This document shows, piece after piece, positions 1-9,262 of a DNA stretch of 56,197 nt. The DNA lies in NCBI GenBank assembly GCA_945913285.1, contig CAMEDD010000017.1, forward strand, positions 1-56,197, written 5' to 3'. How positions within the stretch are numbered: position 1 is the stretch's first letter; every line of letters begins with the position of its first letter. This DNA is from Candidatus Sulfopaludibacter sp. SbA3 (GTDB lineage: Bacteria; Pseudomonadota; Alphaproteobacteria; Caulobacterales; Hyphomonadaceae). A program made the translations under genes and the position numbers. Below the pieces are notes generated by a model, which made no database searches, was not told the origin of the DNA, and worked only from the letters and a program-made list of their open reading frames with translations.

Positions 1-823
1 TCCCGAACACGATGGCGGCATACACATAGGACGTGTCGGGGGCGATCCCCGGCACCCATCCGGGCACAGCCGGCTGGACGAGCGCAAACAGCGGCGGCAC
101 CAGCGCCGCCACGATCGATCCCACCGTGGGAATGTAGTTCAGCACGAAGATGACGGCGGACAGGAAGAGTGCGTTCTGCACACCCAGCGCCAGGAGCGAG
201 ACGTAACTCAGCACTGTGATGATAGTTGAGATCACGGTCTGGACCCAGAGATAGTTTTCGATGCCTTGCCGCGCTTCGCTGCCGATCCGGCGCACCTGGT
301 CACGCCGCTCGGGTGAGCGGAAGATCCGGTCCAGCTTCTGCGGCCAGCTGGCCTGCGCCGAAAACAGGAAAGCGACGTAGATCAGGATCAGAATCAGGTC
401 GCCGGACAATCCGCTGACCGAGTTGGCGATCGTGGCGAAAAACTCGTTGCCCCGTTCGTTGAAGACGAGCTGGGTCAGGGTCGGCGCCTCCTGGACGCCG
501 CCGACCTGGTACACGTCGGCGATAAGTTCGTTGATCTTGGCCTCATAATTTCCGGCGTCGCGCCCGAATTCGGCGACGCCGTTTGCCAGCAGGGCGATGA
601 AGCCGATGAAACCCATGGTGACGAGCAGGATGGCAATCAGCCGGGCGGTGCTGATCTTCAGCGTAGGAAACAACTTGTCGATGGCCGTTGCGAAGCCTTC
701 GATGATCAGAAAGAGAAAAACGGCCATCGCAAAGGTGGCGAGGATATCGCGGCCAAGATAAAGGATGGCGATGATGACACCGGTCGCGATGATCCAGGTG
801 CCAAGTCTGGCGGATGGGTCCAT
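1..823 (-). CDS. AI-2E family transporter (partial, C-terminus outside window)
   Basis: Polytopic membrane protein of the AI-2E/PerM-like family (the same family as the gene at 47714-48796). It opens at an ATG (complement of 821-823) and stays open to the window edge, giving about 274 residues. Hydrophobic segments alternate with a soluble stretch near residues 75-110, and a later Asn-Tyr-Ile-Pro-Thr-Val-Gly run is typical of the family's conserved core. The members named for AI-2 export are a minority; other members are Na+/H+ antiporters or have no known substrate, so no substrate is assigned. It is divergent from the HerA-like gene, with about 140 bases between the two starts. Confidence 0.85.
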   Translation of the reverse strand, partial: MDPSARLGTWIIATGVIIAILYLGRDILATFAMAVFLFLIIEGFATAIDKLFPTLKISTARLIAILLVTMGFIGFIALLANGVAEFGRDAGNYEAKINELIADVYQVGGVQEAPTLTQLVFNERGNEFFATIANSVSGLSGDLILILIYVAFLFSAQASWPQKLDRIFRSPERRDQVRRIGSEARQGIENYLWVQTVISTIITVLSYVSLLALGVQNALFLSAVIFVLNYIPTVGSIVAALVPPLFALVQPAVPGWVPGIAPDTSYVYAAIVFG

Positions 824-963
824 GCGGTGAAGTCTCCGGAACAAAGGGGGCTTCTTGAGGTTCCCGGCTGGCGGGGTCAAGCGCGTCTTGCGGGCGAGGC
901 GGCTTGCCGAATCCCGTTAAATCACTAGCCTGCAGCACTCGAATTCAGAATGAAGGGCGACGA

Positions 964-2487
964 ATGACCGACACGATATTCCTCGGCGGGGCGGATGCGA
1001 ACGGCACCGGCCAGCCTGATGCGGCCCAGTCGCTGATCCTGAAAGTGGCCAACCGGCACGGCCTCGTGGCCGGGGCGACCGGTACCGGCAAGACGGTGAC
1101 GCTGCAGATCATGGCGCAGGCCTTTTCGGACGCGGGCGTGCCGGTGTTCGCCGCCGACGTGAAAGGTGACTTGTCCGGCATCTGCATGCCGGGCAGCGAG
1201 GCGCACAAGGCACACGCGAACCTGACCGCCCGGGCCGCGCAGATCGGCATGGGCCCGCTGACCTACAAGGCGGCGCCGACGATCTTCTGGGACGTGTTCG
1301 GCGAAAGCGGCCATCCGATCCGCGCGACGATCAGCGAGATGGGGCCCCTGCTCCTCTCCCGCCTGATGGGGCTGACGGATGTGCAGGAAGGCGTGCTCAA
1401 CATCGCGTTCCAGTATGCGGACGATAATGGCCTTCTGCTGCTCGACCTCAAGGACCTGCGCAAGCTGCTGGTCAGCCTCGGCGATGACACGCTGCGCACC
1501 GAGATCAGCCGCAAGTATGGCAACGTGGCGCCCGCGTCGCTCTCCGCCGTGCAACGCGAGCTGCTGGTGCTGGAACGGGACGGGGCAGAGCGCTTCTTCG
1601 GTGAGCCGGCGCTGGAACTGGCCGACTTCATGCGCACGACGCTCGACGGGCGCGGTTATGTGAACATCCTTGATGCGCGCAAGCTGATCAATTCGCCAAA
1701 GCTGTATTCGACCTTCCTGCTCTGGCTGCTGTCGGAACTTTTCGAGGAGCTGCCGGAGATCGGCGACCCGGAGAAGCCGCGACTCGTCTTCTTCTTCGAT
1801 GAGGCGCACCTGCTGTTTGCGGGCGCGCCGCCTGCGCTGATGCAGAAGATCGAACAGGTTGTGCGGCTGATCCGGTCGAAGGGCGTTGGCGTCTACTTCG
1901 TAACGCAGAACCCGCGCGACTTGCCGGAAAGCGTGATCGCGCAGCTGGGCAACCGCATCCAGCACGCGCTGCGCGCCTATACGCCAACGGAGCAGAAGGC
2001 GGTGAAATCGGCGGCGTCCTCGTTCCGCCCGAACCCGGCCTTCAAGACCGAAGCCGCGATCACGGAGATGGGTGTCGGCGAGGCGCTGGTCTCGACGCTG
2101 GAAGCCAAGGGCGCGCCAACGATGGTGCAACGGACCCTGATCCGCCCGCCGTCCTCGCGCCTCGGCCCGGCGACGGATGCGGAGCGCGCCGAAGTGCAGA
2201 AGACGAGCCCGGTCTTCGGCAAGTATGACAAGACCGTCGACCGGGAGTCGGCCTACGAGATCCTGTCGAAGCGCGAGGAAATCGCGGCGAAGGAAGCCGA
2301 GAAACTCGCAAAACTCGAAGCCAAGGAAAAAGAGGCCGAAGCCAAGGCGAAAGCCAAGGGCAAGACGACGACTGGCCGGCGCCGGATGAGCACCACCGAG
2401 CGCGCTGTGAACAACGCGGCCGGCACCGCCAGCCGGGAAGTGGTGCGCTACGTGCTGCGCGGCATTTTCGGGACGCGGAAACGGTGA
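964..2487 (+). CDS. HerA/YjgR-like helicase-domain ATPase (DUF853)
   Basis: A 507-residue P-loop ATPase. The Walker A motif GATGTGKT lies near residues 36-44 and Walker B (LVFFFDEAH) near 274-283. The C-terminus ends in a Lys/Glu/Ala-rich, probably coiled-coil stretch followed by a basic tail. The arrangement matches the YjgR/DUF853 branch of HerA-like proteins, which are predicted cytoplasmic ATPases of poorly defined role. An upstream in-frame start at 904 exists, but the ATG at 964 is preceded by a purine-rich GAAGGGCGACGA and begins directly at the conserved fold, so it is preferred. The following small lipoprotein gene begins five bases after the stop, suggesting co-transcription. Confidence 0.9.
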   Translation: MTDTIFLGGADANGTGQPDAAQSLILKVANRHGLVAGATGTGKTVTLQIMAQAFSDAGVPVFAADVKGDLSGICMPGSEAHKAHANLTARAAQIGMGPLTYKAAPTIFWDVFGESGHPIRATISEMGPLLLSRLMGLTDVQEGVLNIAFQYADDNGLLLLDLKDLRKLLVSLGDDTLRTEISRKYGNVAPASLSAVQRELLVLERDGAERFFGEPALELADFMRTTLDGRGYVNILDARKLINSPKLYSTFLLWLLSELFEELPEIGDPEKPRLVFFFDEAHLLFAGAPPALMQKIEQVVRLIRSKGVGVYFVTQNPRDLPESVIAQLGNRIQHALRAYTPTEQKAVKSAASSFRPNPAFKTEAAITEMGVGEALVSTLEAKGAPTMVQRTLIRPPSSRLGPATDAERAEVQKTSPVFGKYDKTVDRESAYEILSKREEIAAKEAEKLAKLEAKEKEAEAKAKAKGKTTTGRRRMSTTERAVNNAAGTASREVVRYVLRGIFGTRKR

Positions 2488-2492
2488 GGCCC

Positions 2493-2687
2493 ATGCGCAA
2501 ACTGCTCCTGATCGCCTCGCTTGCCGTCACGGCCTGCGCAACGGGCCCGTCCGAACGTGACTGGACCAGCAACGCCGGCGCCCAGCCCTTCCGGACAGCC
2601 GCCTCGGCCTGCAGCCAGATCAGCTACAATATCGAGGCGAACTTCGTTGTCTGCATGGCCGGGCGGGGCTGGACGAAGGCGCGGTAG
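2493..2687 (+). CDS. small putative lipoprotein
   Basis: A 64-residue protein with a lipoprotein signal: Met-Arg-Lys, a hydrophobic run, then a lipobox ending LAVTAC with the modified cysteine at residue 15. The mature part is about 50 residues and contains two further cysteines (Ala-Cys-Ser and Val-Cys-Met) that could form a disulfide. An in-frame GTG at 2484 would overlap the upstream stop, but the ATG at 2493 places the basic residues correctly for a signal peptide. It probably sits in the envelope. I do not recognise the family; comparable small lipoproteins are common in Caulobacterales. Confidence 0.65.
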   Translation: MRKLLLIASLAVTACATGPSERDWTSNAGAQPFRTAASACSQISYNIEANFVVCMAGRGWTKAR

Positions 2688-2826
2688 GGCGACGACTACG
2701 AAGTTGACCAAATCTATCACTCTCCGCTTCTCTGGACACTTGAACAACATCCAATCCGGTTTCGGAGCCGCCTTCGCTAAGGTTGGGATTTCAGAACAGT
2801 CGACGAATTAAACAACAGTCATATTC

Positions 2827-3312
2827 ATGATCTATCGAGTTGCGGGCACACAACTTGTAGGATCGTCGAACGTGGAAATCCCAAAGTCCAGCAGACCATT
2901 CGACAGTTCAGACGTAACGGCGCTTGCGGCAAGTTGCGTCGCCACAAGTATAACGACTCTTGTTGCTCCGGGACCGTTCAGCCCAGTGAACTTCATCACC
3001 GGAGTCACGCTTTCAATAATTATCGTCGGTTCTTTTCTCGGTAGACCGCGAACGTGGTTGCAGACAGGAGCGGTCGCGGCTGGCATCGCGCTCTCAATCC
3101 TGCCGGCAACGGGTTTCCTCATCGAAGTCTGCAAGCGAAGGGAAGACCTGGTTGCTGCGCTGTTTGGGGAGTATGAACGCGTTTGCGATCGGTTCGGTCA
3201 ATGCGCGATACCCGATTCGGCCGTCAAAGACGTGGAGCAAGTCGTTGCGTGGTTGGTGGCTTTCGTTGTTTGCGGAGTTCTAGACCGGCTCACCCAGCCA
3301 AAACGCGCATAA
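2827..3312 (+). CDS. hypothetical membrane protein, A/T-richer than neighbours
   Basis: A 161-residue protein of no recognised family. About four hydrophobic segments are visible (roughly residues 32-52, 56-72, 78-99 and 138-154), with a hydrophilic loop between the third and fourth containing paired cysteines (residues about 119 and 126). Base composition from about 2690 to 3310 is visibly poorer in G/C than the flanking genes, and codons ending in A or T are common, consistent with acquired DNA. The 139 bases upstream hold no other gene. The start at 2827 lacks a convincing ribosome-binding site, so the N-terminus is uncertain. Confidence 0.5.
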   Translation: MIYRVAGTQLVGSSNVEIPKSSRPFDSSDVTALAASCVATSITTLVAPGPFSPVNFITGVTLSIIIVGSFLGRPRTWLQTGAVAAGIALSILPATGFLIEVCKRREDLVAALFGEYERVCDRFGQCAIPDSAVKDVEQVVAWLVAFVVCGVLDRLTQPKRA

Positions 3313-3439
3313 CCGAAAAAAAGGTTCGGGCTGGGCGGGCAAACAGCCCCTCCCCGGCGGAAGGAGTGGCGGAAATGTCTCACCTCTCCTATAGTCAGTC
3401 GATAATCCGAACCAACATGCCAAAGGGAGGCACCGGCCC

Positions 3440-4870
3440 ATGAAAGAGTATCTCAAGTTCTATATCGACGGCGCATGGGTTGACCCGGTGACGCCGCGCC
3501 GCCTGGAAGTCGAGAACCCGGCGACCGAGGAAAACTTCGCGGTCATTTCGCTCGGCTCGAAAGCCGATGCCGACAAGGCGGTTGCCGCTGCCAAGCGCGC
3601 CTTCCCGAGCTTCTCGCAGACCACCGTCGAGTACCGCGCCGACCTGCTCGACAAGATCGCCATGGGTATCCAGAAACGCCTGCCGGAACTCGCCCAGGCG
3701 ATCTCCGAAGAGATGGGCGCGCCGATGTGGCTCGCCAACGCCGCGCAGGTTCCGGCCGGCATGGGCCACTTCGCGACCACCGCGGCGATCCTTCGCTCCT
3801 ACAAATTCGAGGAACTGAAGGGCACGACCCTGCTGCGCAAGGAGCCGATCGGCGTCTGCGCGTTCATCACGCCCTGGAACTGGCCGCTGAACCAGATCGC
3901 CTGCAAAGTGGCACCTGCAATCGCCGCCGGCTGCACCATGGTGCTGAAGCCGTCCGAGATCGCGCCGCTTGACGCAATGATCCTCACCGAAATCATGCAT
4001 GAAGCGGGCGTGCCGAAAGGCGTGTTCAACCTCGTCAACGGCGATGGCCCGGGCGTTGGCTCGGTCCTCTCCTCGCACCCGGATGTCGACATGGTGAGCT
4101 TCACCGGTTCGACCCGCGCGGGCGTGCTCGTGGCACAGGCCGCCGCCCCGACCGTCAAGCGCGTGGCGCAGGAACTCGGCGGCAAGAGCCCGAACATTGT
4201 TCTGCCTACGGCCGATCTGACGAAAGCCGTCTCCAGCGGCGTGATGTCGATGATGACCAACACCGGACAGAGCTGCAACGCGCCGAGCCGGATGTTCGTT
4301 CAGAAGGACCAGCAGGAACAGGCCATCGCGATCGCGAAAGCCACCGCCGAGTCCGTGAAGGTGATGATGCCGGCGGAAGCTGCGCCCGGCGCGATCGGCC
4401 CGATCTCGAACGGCAACCAGTACCAGAAGGTCCAGGACCTGATCCAGAAGGGCATCGAAGAGGGCGCAACCCTCGTCGCCGGTGGCCCGGGACGTCCCGA
4501 AGGCTTCAACAAGGGCTATTTCGCGCGCCCGACCGTGTTCGCGAACGTGACCAATGACATGACCATCGCCCGTGAGGAAATCTTCGGACCGGTGCTCTGC
4601 ATCCTGCCTTACGACACGGTCGACCAGGCCGTGGAAATGGCGAACGACACGGTCTACGGCCTTGCCGGCTACGTTCAGGGCCCGGAGAAGGAAGCCAACG
4701 CGATCGCCAATCGCATCCGCGCTGGCCAGATCCAGGTCAACGGCGCACGCCCGGACTTCTCGGCACCGTTCGGCGGCTACGGCCAGTCCGGCAACGGCCG
4801 TGAATGGGGCGAGCATGGTTTCGAGGAATTCCTCGAAGTCAAAGCCGTGATCGGTTACGCGGTCGCTTAG
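3440..4870 (+). CDS. NAD(P)+-dependent aldehyde dehydrogenase
   Basis: A 476-residue member of the aldehyde dehydrogenase superfamily, oxidising an aldehyde to its acid in the cytoplasm. Visible landmarks are the Asn of PWNWPLNQ (about residue 144), which stabilises the thiohemiacetal; the general base Glu in QELGGK (about 245); and the catalytic Cys in GQSCN (about 278). Length is normal for a soluble ALDH. The ATG follows AAAGGGAGGCACC, a good ribosome-binding site. It is a single-gene unit closed by a strong terminator at 4896-4931. Substrate cannot be told from sequence; betaine-aldehyde-like and general aliphatic enzymes both fit. Confidence 0.93.
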   Translation: MKEYLKFYIDGAWVDPVTPRRLEVENPATEENFAVISLGSKADADKAVAAAKRAFPSFSQTTVEYRADLLDKIAMGIQKRLPELAQAISEEMGAPMWLANAAQVPAGMGHFATTAAILRSYKFEELKGTTLLRKEPIGVCAFITPWNWPLNQIACKVAPAIAAGCTMVLKPSEIAPLDAMILTEIMHEAGVPKGVFNLVNGDGPGVGSVLSSHPDVDMVSFTGSTRAGVLVAQAAAPTVKRVAQELGGKSPNIVLPTADLTKAVSSGVMSMMTNTGQSCNAPSRMFVQKDQQEQAIAIAKATAESVKVMMPAEAAPGAIGPISNGNQYQKVQDLIQKGIEEGATLVAGGPGRPEGFNKGYFARPTVFANVTNDMTIAREEIFGPVLCILPYDTVDQAVEMANDTVYGLAGYVQGPEKEANAIANRIRAGQIQVNGARPDFSAPFGGYGQSGNGREWGEHGFEEFLEVKAVIGYAVA

Positions 4871-4895
4871 AGCGCGCCGCCTGAGTTAAAGTTGC

Positions 4896-4931
4896 AGAAG
4901 CGGCAGCCCGGAAAGCTGCCGCTTCTTTTTT
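4896..4931 (+). terminator. intrinsic terminator after aldehyde dehydrogenase
   Basis: A perfect 11-base-pair stem (AGAAGCGGCAG pairing with CTGCCGCTTCT) with a nine-base loop, followed directly by a run of T. It lies 26 bases past the stop of the aldehyde dehydrogenase gene. Confidence 0.92.
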
Positions 4932-4957
4932 GATCCGCCCACGGAGAACATGGACCC

Positions 4958-5572
4958 ATGACCCTCAAGCTTCACCATCTCAATGCCTCCCGCTCCCAGC
5001 GCATCGTCTGGCTTCTTCTCGAGCTCGGCGTGCCGCACGAGATTGTCCACCACACGCGGGACCTCGCGACGCGGCGCGGGCCGGCAGACCTCGCGAAGAT
5101 TCACCCACTCGGAAAATCGCCGCTGCTTGAGCATGACGGCGTGGTGATTGCGGAAACCGGCGCGATTGCCGAATACCTGCTCGCGAAGTTCGACACGGGT
5201 CACATGCTTCACCCGAAACCGGACTCAGCCGATTTCCCCCGGTATCTCGAATGGATCCACTCGGCCGAAGGCGCCGTTTTCCTGCCCGGGCTGCTGGCGC
5301 TCTATACCGGCATGGCGGGCATCACCGAAGGCCCGGTCGCGCAGATGATTGTCACCGAGCGCGAGAAAGTTGCGGGCTATGTCGAAACGCATCTCTCGAC
5401 GCACGCTTACTTTGCAGGCGACGCGTTCTCGGCGGCCGATTGCCTGATGGGCTTCCAGATTGCGATGACAGCCGCGCAAGGCGGTCTTGCCAACCGGCCT
5501 GCGACGGCAGCCTGGCTGGAAAAGGTCTCCGCACGGCCCGCTTACCAGGCGATGCTGGCGGTCGGCATCTGA
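4958..5572 (+). CDS. glutathione S-transferase family protein
   Basis: A 204-residue cytosolic GST-fold protein. The N-terminal thioredoxin-like domain (about 1-80) begins with a hydrophobic beta strand and has the cis-proline region GKSPLLEHDG followed by the glutathione gamma-Glu binding pair Glu-Thr in IAETGAI. The all-helical C-terminal domain covers about 90-204 and includes the conserved ASP-type N-cap box around FSAADCLMG. The likely catalytic Ser is within SRSQRI near residue 12. Such proteins conjugate or reduce electrophiles. It starts 26 bases after the preceding terminator, so it is transcribed separately. Confidence 0.88.
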   Translation: MTLKLHHLNASRSQRIVWLLLELGVPHEIVHHTRDLATRRGPADLAKIHPLGKSPLLEHDGVVIAETGAIAEYLLAKFDTGHMLHPKPDSADFPRYLEWIHSAEGAVFLPGLLALYTGMAGITEGPVAQMIVTEREKVAGYVETHLSTHAYFAGDAFSAADCLMGFQIAMTAAQGGLANRPATAAWLEKVSARPAYQAMLAVGI

Positions 5573-5663
5573 GGCGCTTCACGCGAATGTGAGCGCACCT
5601 GTTGGCTGGCATTCACGTTCACGCGCGCACATAATACATCTATAGTTTTTGGAGGCCGTGTGC

Positions 5664-6251
5664 ATGAAACGCCTTACACTTGCTGTCGCTTTTGCAACTC
5701 TCGCCCTTCTCGGGGCCTGCGCCACATCCACGCCTTACCAGCCGGCGGTTGGCACGGACCGTGGCTATTCGGAACAGCGGATCGAGGACAACCGGTACCA
5801 GGTCCAGTTCGCCGGCAACTCGCTGACGGATCGCAAGACGGTCGAGACGTACCTGCTCTACCGCGCGGCCGAGCTGACCAAGCAAAACGGCTACGATCAC
5901 TTCCGTGTCGTGCGCCGCGATACCGACGCGACGACCAAAGTGGTCGGCGACAGCGCGTTCTATGATCCGTTCTACGACCACTTCTTCCTGAATTACCGTT
6001 ACTTCGGGCCACGGGCGGCCTACTTCCGCGATCCCTATCGCCGGTTCTATCCGGGCCCGAGCTATGTCTCGCGCTTCGGATATTATGACCCGTTCTGGGG
6101 CGGGCCGGCGGAGTACCGGGAGCAGACAAGCTATCTCGCCTCGGCCGAGATCTACATGGGCAAAGGTGCGAAGCCGGATGATGTGGCCTACTTCGATGCC
6201 AGCCAGGTGATCTTCAACCTGACCGGCAGCATCGTGCGGCCAGAGGCGTGA
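5664..6251 (+). CDS. CC0125/CC1285 family lipoprotein
   Basis: A 195-residue predicted lipoprotein. The signal ends in LALLGAC, with the acylated Cys at residue 19. The mature part starts with a proline-containing linker, then a domain carrying RYQVQFAGN and a Tyr-rich stretch (about residues 100-150), a pattern I recognise from the Caulobacterales CC0125/CC1285 family of unknown function. A GGAGG at 5651-5655 fixes the ATG at 5664 rather than the upstream in-frame TTG. It is expected to be anchored in the envelope. It is convergent with the next gene, with only three bases between the stops. Confidence 0.8.
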   Translation: MKRLTLAVAFATLALLGACATSTPYQPAVGTDRGYSEQRIEDNRYQVQFAGNSLTDRKTVETYLLYRAAELTKQNGYDHFRVVRRDTDATTKVVGDSAFYDPFYDHFFLNYRYFGPRAAYFRDPYRRFYPGPSYVSRFGYYDPFWGGPAEYREQTSYLASAEIYMGKGAKPDDVAYFDASQVIFNLTGSIVRPEA

Positions 6252-6254
6252 GTC

Positions 6255-7820
6255 TCAAGGCGCGCTTTCGATCCGGAAGATGTTGCCGCTGAAAGACACG
6301 ATGTAGAGCCGGCCTTGCGTGTCGAGTCCGAAGCTGGATATCTGGGATAACGTGCCCGCATCCGGCACCAGCGCCGGATTGAGCCGGGTGAACGCAGATG
6401 ACGCCAGCGTCTGTCCGGGCACCAGAGACGTGGCGGGCACAGACCACACGTTTCCGCTGACAAAATCGCCGAACACATACTGGTTGCGGATCGGCTCGAT
6501 ATTGCCGCGATAGATGTATCCTCCGGTCACGGAACGCCCCTGGTCGGGCCCCGTGCCATGCGCGTACTCGGCAACCGGCGGCGTAAACGAAGCCGAGTTG
6601 GCCCCGCCATTGTAGGGCTGCGTGCCCTCGCGCAGGTTCCAGCCGAAATTGGCCCCCGCGTCGGCCGGGCGCAGACGGTCAATCTCCTCGACCGCGTTTT
6701 GGCCGACATCCGCGATGATCAAATCGCCCGTGAGCGAATCGAGGCTTGCCCTGAACGGATTTCGCAGGCCCAGCGCGAAAATCTCGGGCGCGCCGCCGGT
6801 GCCACCCGGAAAAGCGTTGCCGGGAGGTATCCTGTAGTCGCGGTCGGGGTCGCCAGGGAAATCATCGCCGGACACATCAAGGCGAAGAACCTTGCCGAGC
6901 AACGAAGTGCGGTTCTGCGCATTGTTGTTCGGATCACCCGCGCTGCCACCATCGCCGGTGGGCACATAAAGGAGGCCATCATTGGTGAAGCCCAGCCAGC
7001 CGGCCTTGTGGTTGGCGAAGGGCTGCGCAATCGTCAGGATCACATCGGCGGTCGCCGGATCGGCCTGTGCGCTGGAGCCGGTCATCATCCGGTAGCGACG
7101 GATTTCCGTGTTGCCCGCCAGATTGGTCATGTTGATGTAAAAGGTCCGGTCCGCGGCGAAGGCCGGCGAAAAAGCGAGACCGAGGAGGCCGCGTTCGCTG
7201 TCCGTCGAGACCTGGCTTGTGATATCCAGGAAATCGACGGTCTCGATAACCCCGGTTGCCGGAGTCAGCACCCGGGCCCGGCCCTGTTTCTGAAGGACGA
7301 CAACCTGATCCGTGCCCGGAATGCCGGCGACGTAAAGTGGTTGGCTGAAACCGGTGCCGACGCGGCGCAGCGCCATGGCCTCGACCACGTTCTGCACCGA
7401 AACGGTGAGCGACAACGGAGTGGCACCGCCGCGGCCGTCTCGGGCCTCGAGTGTCACGGCGTAGGCGTTGTCGGTATTGGCATCCCGGGGTGTCTCGAAA
7501 TCCAGCCCGGAGGCCAGGGACAGCGCGCCCGTAGCGGCATTGAGGGTGAAGACGCCCGCGTCTCCGCCCGGCAACAGCGCGAACGTGATGGGGTCACCGT
7601 CCGGGTCCGTCGCCGCGGCGGTATAGATTGTTCCCGCCGTATTCTCGTTCACGCTGGCGGTTGCCGGAGACGAAAAGACGGGCGGCCGGTTGGCCTGAGG
7701 CGCGGGTGTCGTGCCACCACCACCCCCTCCCCCACACGCTGACAGAAGACCGGCCATGAACCATGGCGCGATGGAGCGAGTGTGGGAATCCGGGAGTGTG
7801 CGCATGCGCATGGCTACCAT
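6255..7820 (-). CDS. cadherin-like / glucose-sorbosone dehydrogenase lipoprotein
   Basis: A 521-residue exported protein with three parts. First is a lipoprotein signal with Cys at residue 29 (LLSAC), followed by a run of seven glycines and a Pro/Thr linker. Second is a cadherin-like repeat, about residues 43-147, with the Ca2+-type motifs DPDGD and LDFE. Third is a six-bladed propeller of the glucose/sorbosone dehydrogenase family (about 150-520) with GLLGLAFSP, GDGGSAGDP and ALGLRNPFR. Family members oxidise sugars with PQQ, but many homologues are only predicted. The ATG at 7820 has a weak ribosome-binding site; ATGs at 7811 and 7805 are alternatives. The protein probably faces the periplasm or cell surface. 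Confidence 0.85.
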   Translation of the reverse strand: MVAMRMRTLPDSHTRSIAPWFMAGLLSACGGGGGGGTTPAPQANRPPVFSSPATASVNENTAGTIYTAAATDPDGDPITFALLPGGDAGVFTLNAATGALSLASGLDFETPRDANTDNAYAVTLEARDGRGGATPLSLTVSVQNVVEAMALRRVGTGFSQPLYVAGIPGTDQVVVLQKQGRARVLTPATGVIETVDFLDITSQVSTDSERGLLGLAFSPAFAADRTFYINMTNLAGNTEIRRYRMMTGSSAQADPATADVILTIAQPFANHKAGWLGFTNDGLLYVPTGDGGSAGDPNNNAQNRTSLLGKVLRLDVSGDDFPGDPDRDYRIPPGNAFPGGTGGAPEIFALGLRNPFRASLDSLTGDLIIADVGQNAVEEIDRLRPADAGANFGWNLREGTQPYNGGANSASFTPPVAEYAHGTGPDQGRSVTGGYIYRGNIEPIRNQYVFGDFVSGNVWSVPATSLVPGQTLASSAFTRLNPALVPDAGTLSQISSFGLDTQGRLYIVSFSGNIFRIESAP

Positions 7821-7985
7821 TTTTCAGCGGCCCAGGGAGTGACAATTTGGACAAGATACGACGGGCTGAGGAAAATCAGTGCAGGACGCTAGGCAATCCT
7901 CCGCGATCAGTCCAAAAGGCCGGGAAGCCGCCGGAGCCGGGATTGCCGGCAAGTCGCGGTCACGAACTCGCGGGAAAGCAAGCTC

Positions 7986-9242
7986 ATGGACGGCAGCGAC
8001 GCGCAGAAAGCGCCAGGCCCGCAAGTGCTTCACGCCGGGCTCCGCAAGACCGAACTGGTTGCGATGGTCGCCGGGCTCATGGCGCTCAATGCGATGGCAA
8101 TCGACATCATGTTGCCGGCGCTCTCGCAGATCGCCGAGGCGACGGGATTGACGAGCGCCGGGAGCGCGCCGGACAATCGCCAGCAGTGGATCATCTTTGC
8201 CTACGTTCTGGGTTTTGGCGCGCCCCAACTTGTCTGGGGCCCGATCACGGACCGGTTCGGCCGCCGCGCGCCGCTGTTCATCGGCCTGATCGGCTACATC
8301 ATCGTGTCGTCGCTCTGCGTTCTGGTTCAGGATTTCTGGGTCCTTCTCGGCTTCCGATTCCTGCAGGGCCTGTTTTCGTCCGGCGCCAGGATCGTGGCGT
8401 CGGCCGTGGTGCGCGACCTGTTCGCGGGCCGGGCCATGGCCAGTTTCATGTCGCTGGTGATGACCATCTTCATGATCGTTCCGATCGTTGCGCCCGCCTT
8501 CGGACAGTTGATCCTGACAGTTGCGCCCTGGGAAGGCATCTTCATCTGGCTGGCCGTCTGGGGCGCGGTGATGCTGGTCTGGACCTGGTATCGCTTGCCC
8601 GAGACCTTGCCCGTTGAGGCGCGCCGCCCCCTGAACTTCACGAGTGCGATGGACGCCTATCTCAGCGTCCTGCGCACACGGGCGAGTCTCGGTTACATGT
8701 GCGCCTCCGGCATCGTGTTCGGCGCGCTGTTTGCGTTCATTGCCTCCTCCGAGCAGGTGTTCCGGCAGGTGTTCGGGCGAGGCGACAGCTTCGCGCTGTG
8801 GTTTGCCGGGGTCGCCGTTGTGATGGCCGTCGCCAACTTCACGAATTCCCGGCTTGTGCCGCGGCTTGGCATGCGCCGGATCAGCCACATGGCCTTGATC
8901 GTGTTCACCGCAATCTCGGCGGGACTTGCGATTTCCACCTGGCTGTTCGGCGAGAACTTCGTGGTCTTCTTTCCGCTGTTCGCCGTCGCGTTCGGCTGCT
9001 TCGGCCTGATGGGCTCGAACTTCTCCGCCCTCGCGATGGAGCCGCTGGGCAAGATCGCAGGCACAGCGTCGGCGGCGTATGGCTTCGCCACGACGCTCGC
9101 CTCCGGCCTGATCGGCGCCCTGATCGGCGCGCAGTTCGATGGCTCGACCGTGCCGCTGATGCTGGGCTTCGTGGCGCTGGGTGCAACGTCGCTGGTGATT
9201 GTTCTGATCACGGAAAAAGGCCGGTTGTTCAGTACGCGGTGA
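7986..9242 (+). CDS. Bcr/CflA-type MFS multidrug exporter
   Basis: A 418-residue major facilitator with about 12 hydrophobic segments. The motif-A loop GPITDRFGRR follows the second helix, and MLPALSQIAEATG after the first helix is characteristic of the Bcr/CflA (DHA1) drug-resistance branch. It is expected to be an inner-membrane proton-coupled exporter of drugs or metabolites. The ATG at 7986 has GGGAAAGC upstream. It is divergent from the sorbosone dehydrogenase gene and convergent with the RimB-RimK gene (20 bases between stops). Confidence 0.88.
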   Translation: MDGSDAQKAPGPQVLHAGLRKTELVAMVAGLMALNAMAIDIMLPALSQIAEATGLTSAGSAPDNRQQWIIFAYVLGFGAPQLVWGPITDRFGRRAPLFIGLIGYIIVSSLCVLVQDFWVLLGFRFLQGLFSSGARIVASAVVRDLFAGRAMASFMSLVMTIFMIVPIVAPAFGQLILTVAPWEGIFIWLAVWGAVMLVWTWYRLPETLPVEARRPLNFTSAMDAYLSVLRTRASLGYMCASGIVFGALFAFIASSEQVFRQVFGRGDSFALWFAGVAVVMAVANFTNSRLVPRLGMRRISHMALIVFTAISAGLAISTWLFGENFVVFFPLFAVAFGCFGLMGSNFSALAMEPLGKIAGTASAAYGFATTLASGLIGALIGAQFDGSTVPLMLGFVALGATSLVIVLITEKGRLFSTR

Positions 9243-9262
9243 CGGGACGCAACGACAGCGAC

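Noticed and set aside
925-2130. 401-codon minus-strand frame opposite the HerA-like gene
   Set aside because: Entirely inside a clear ATPase gene and lacking any domain.
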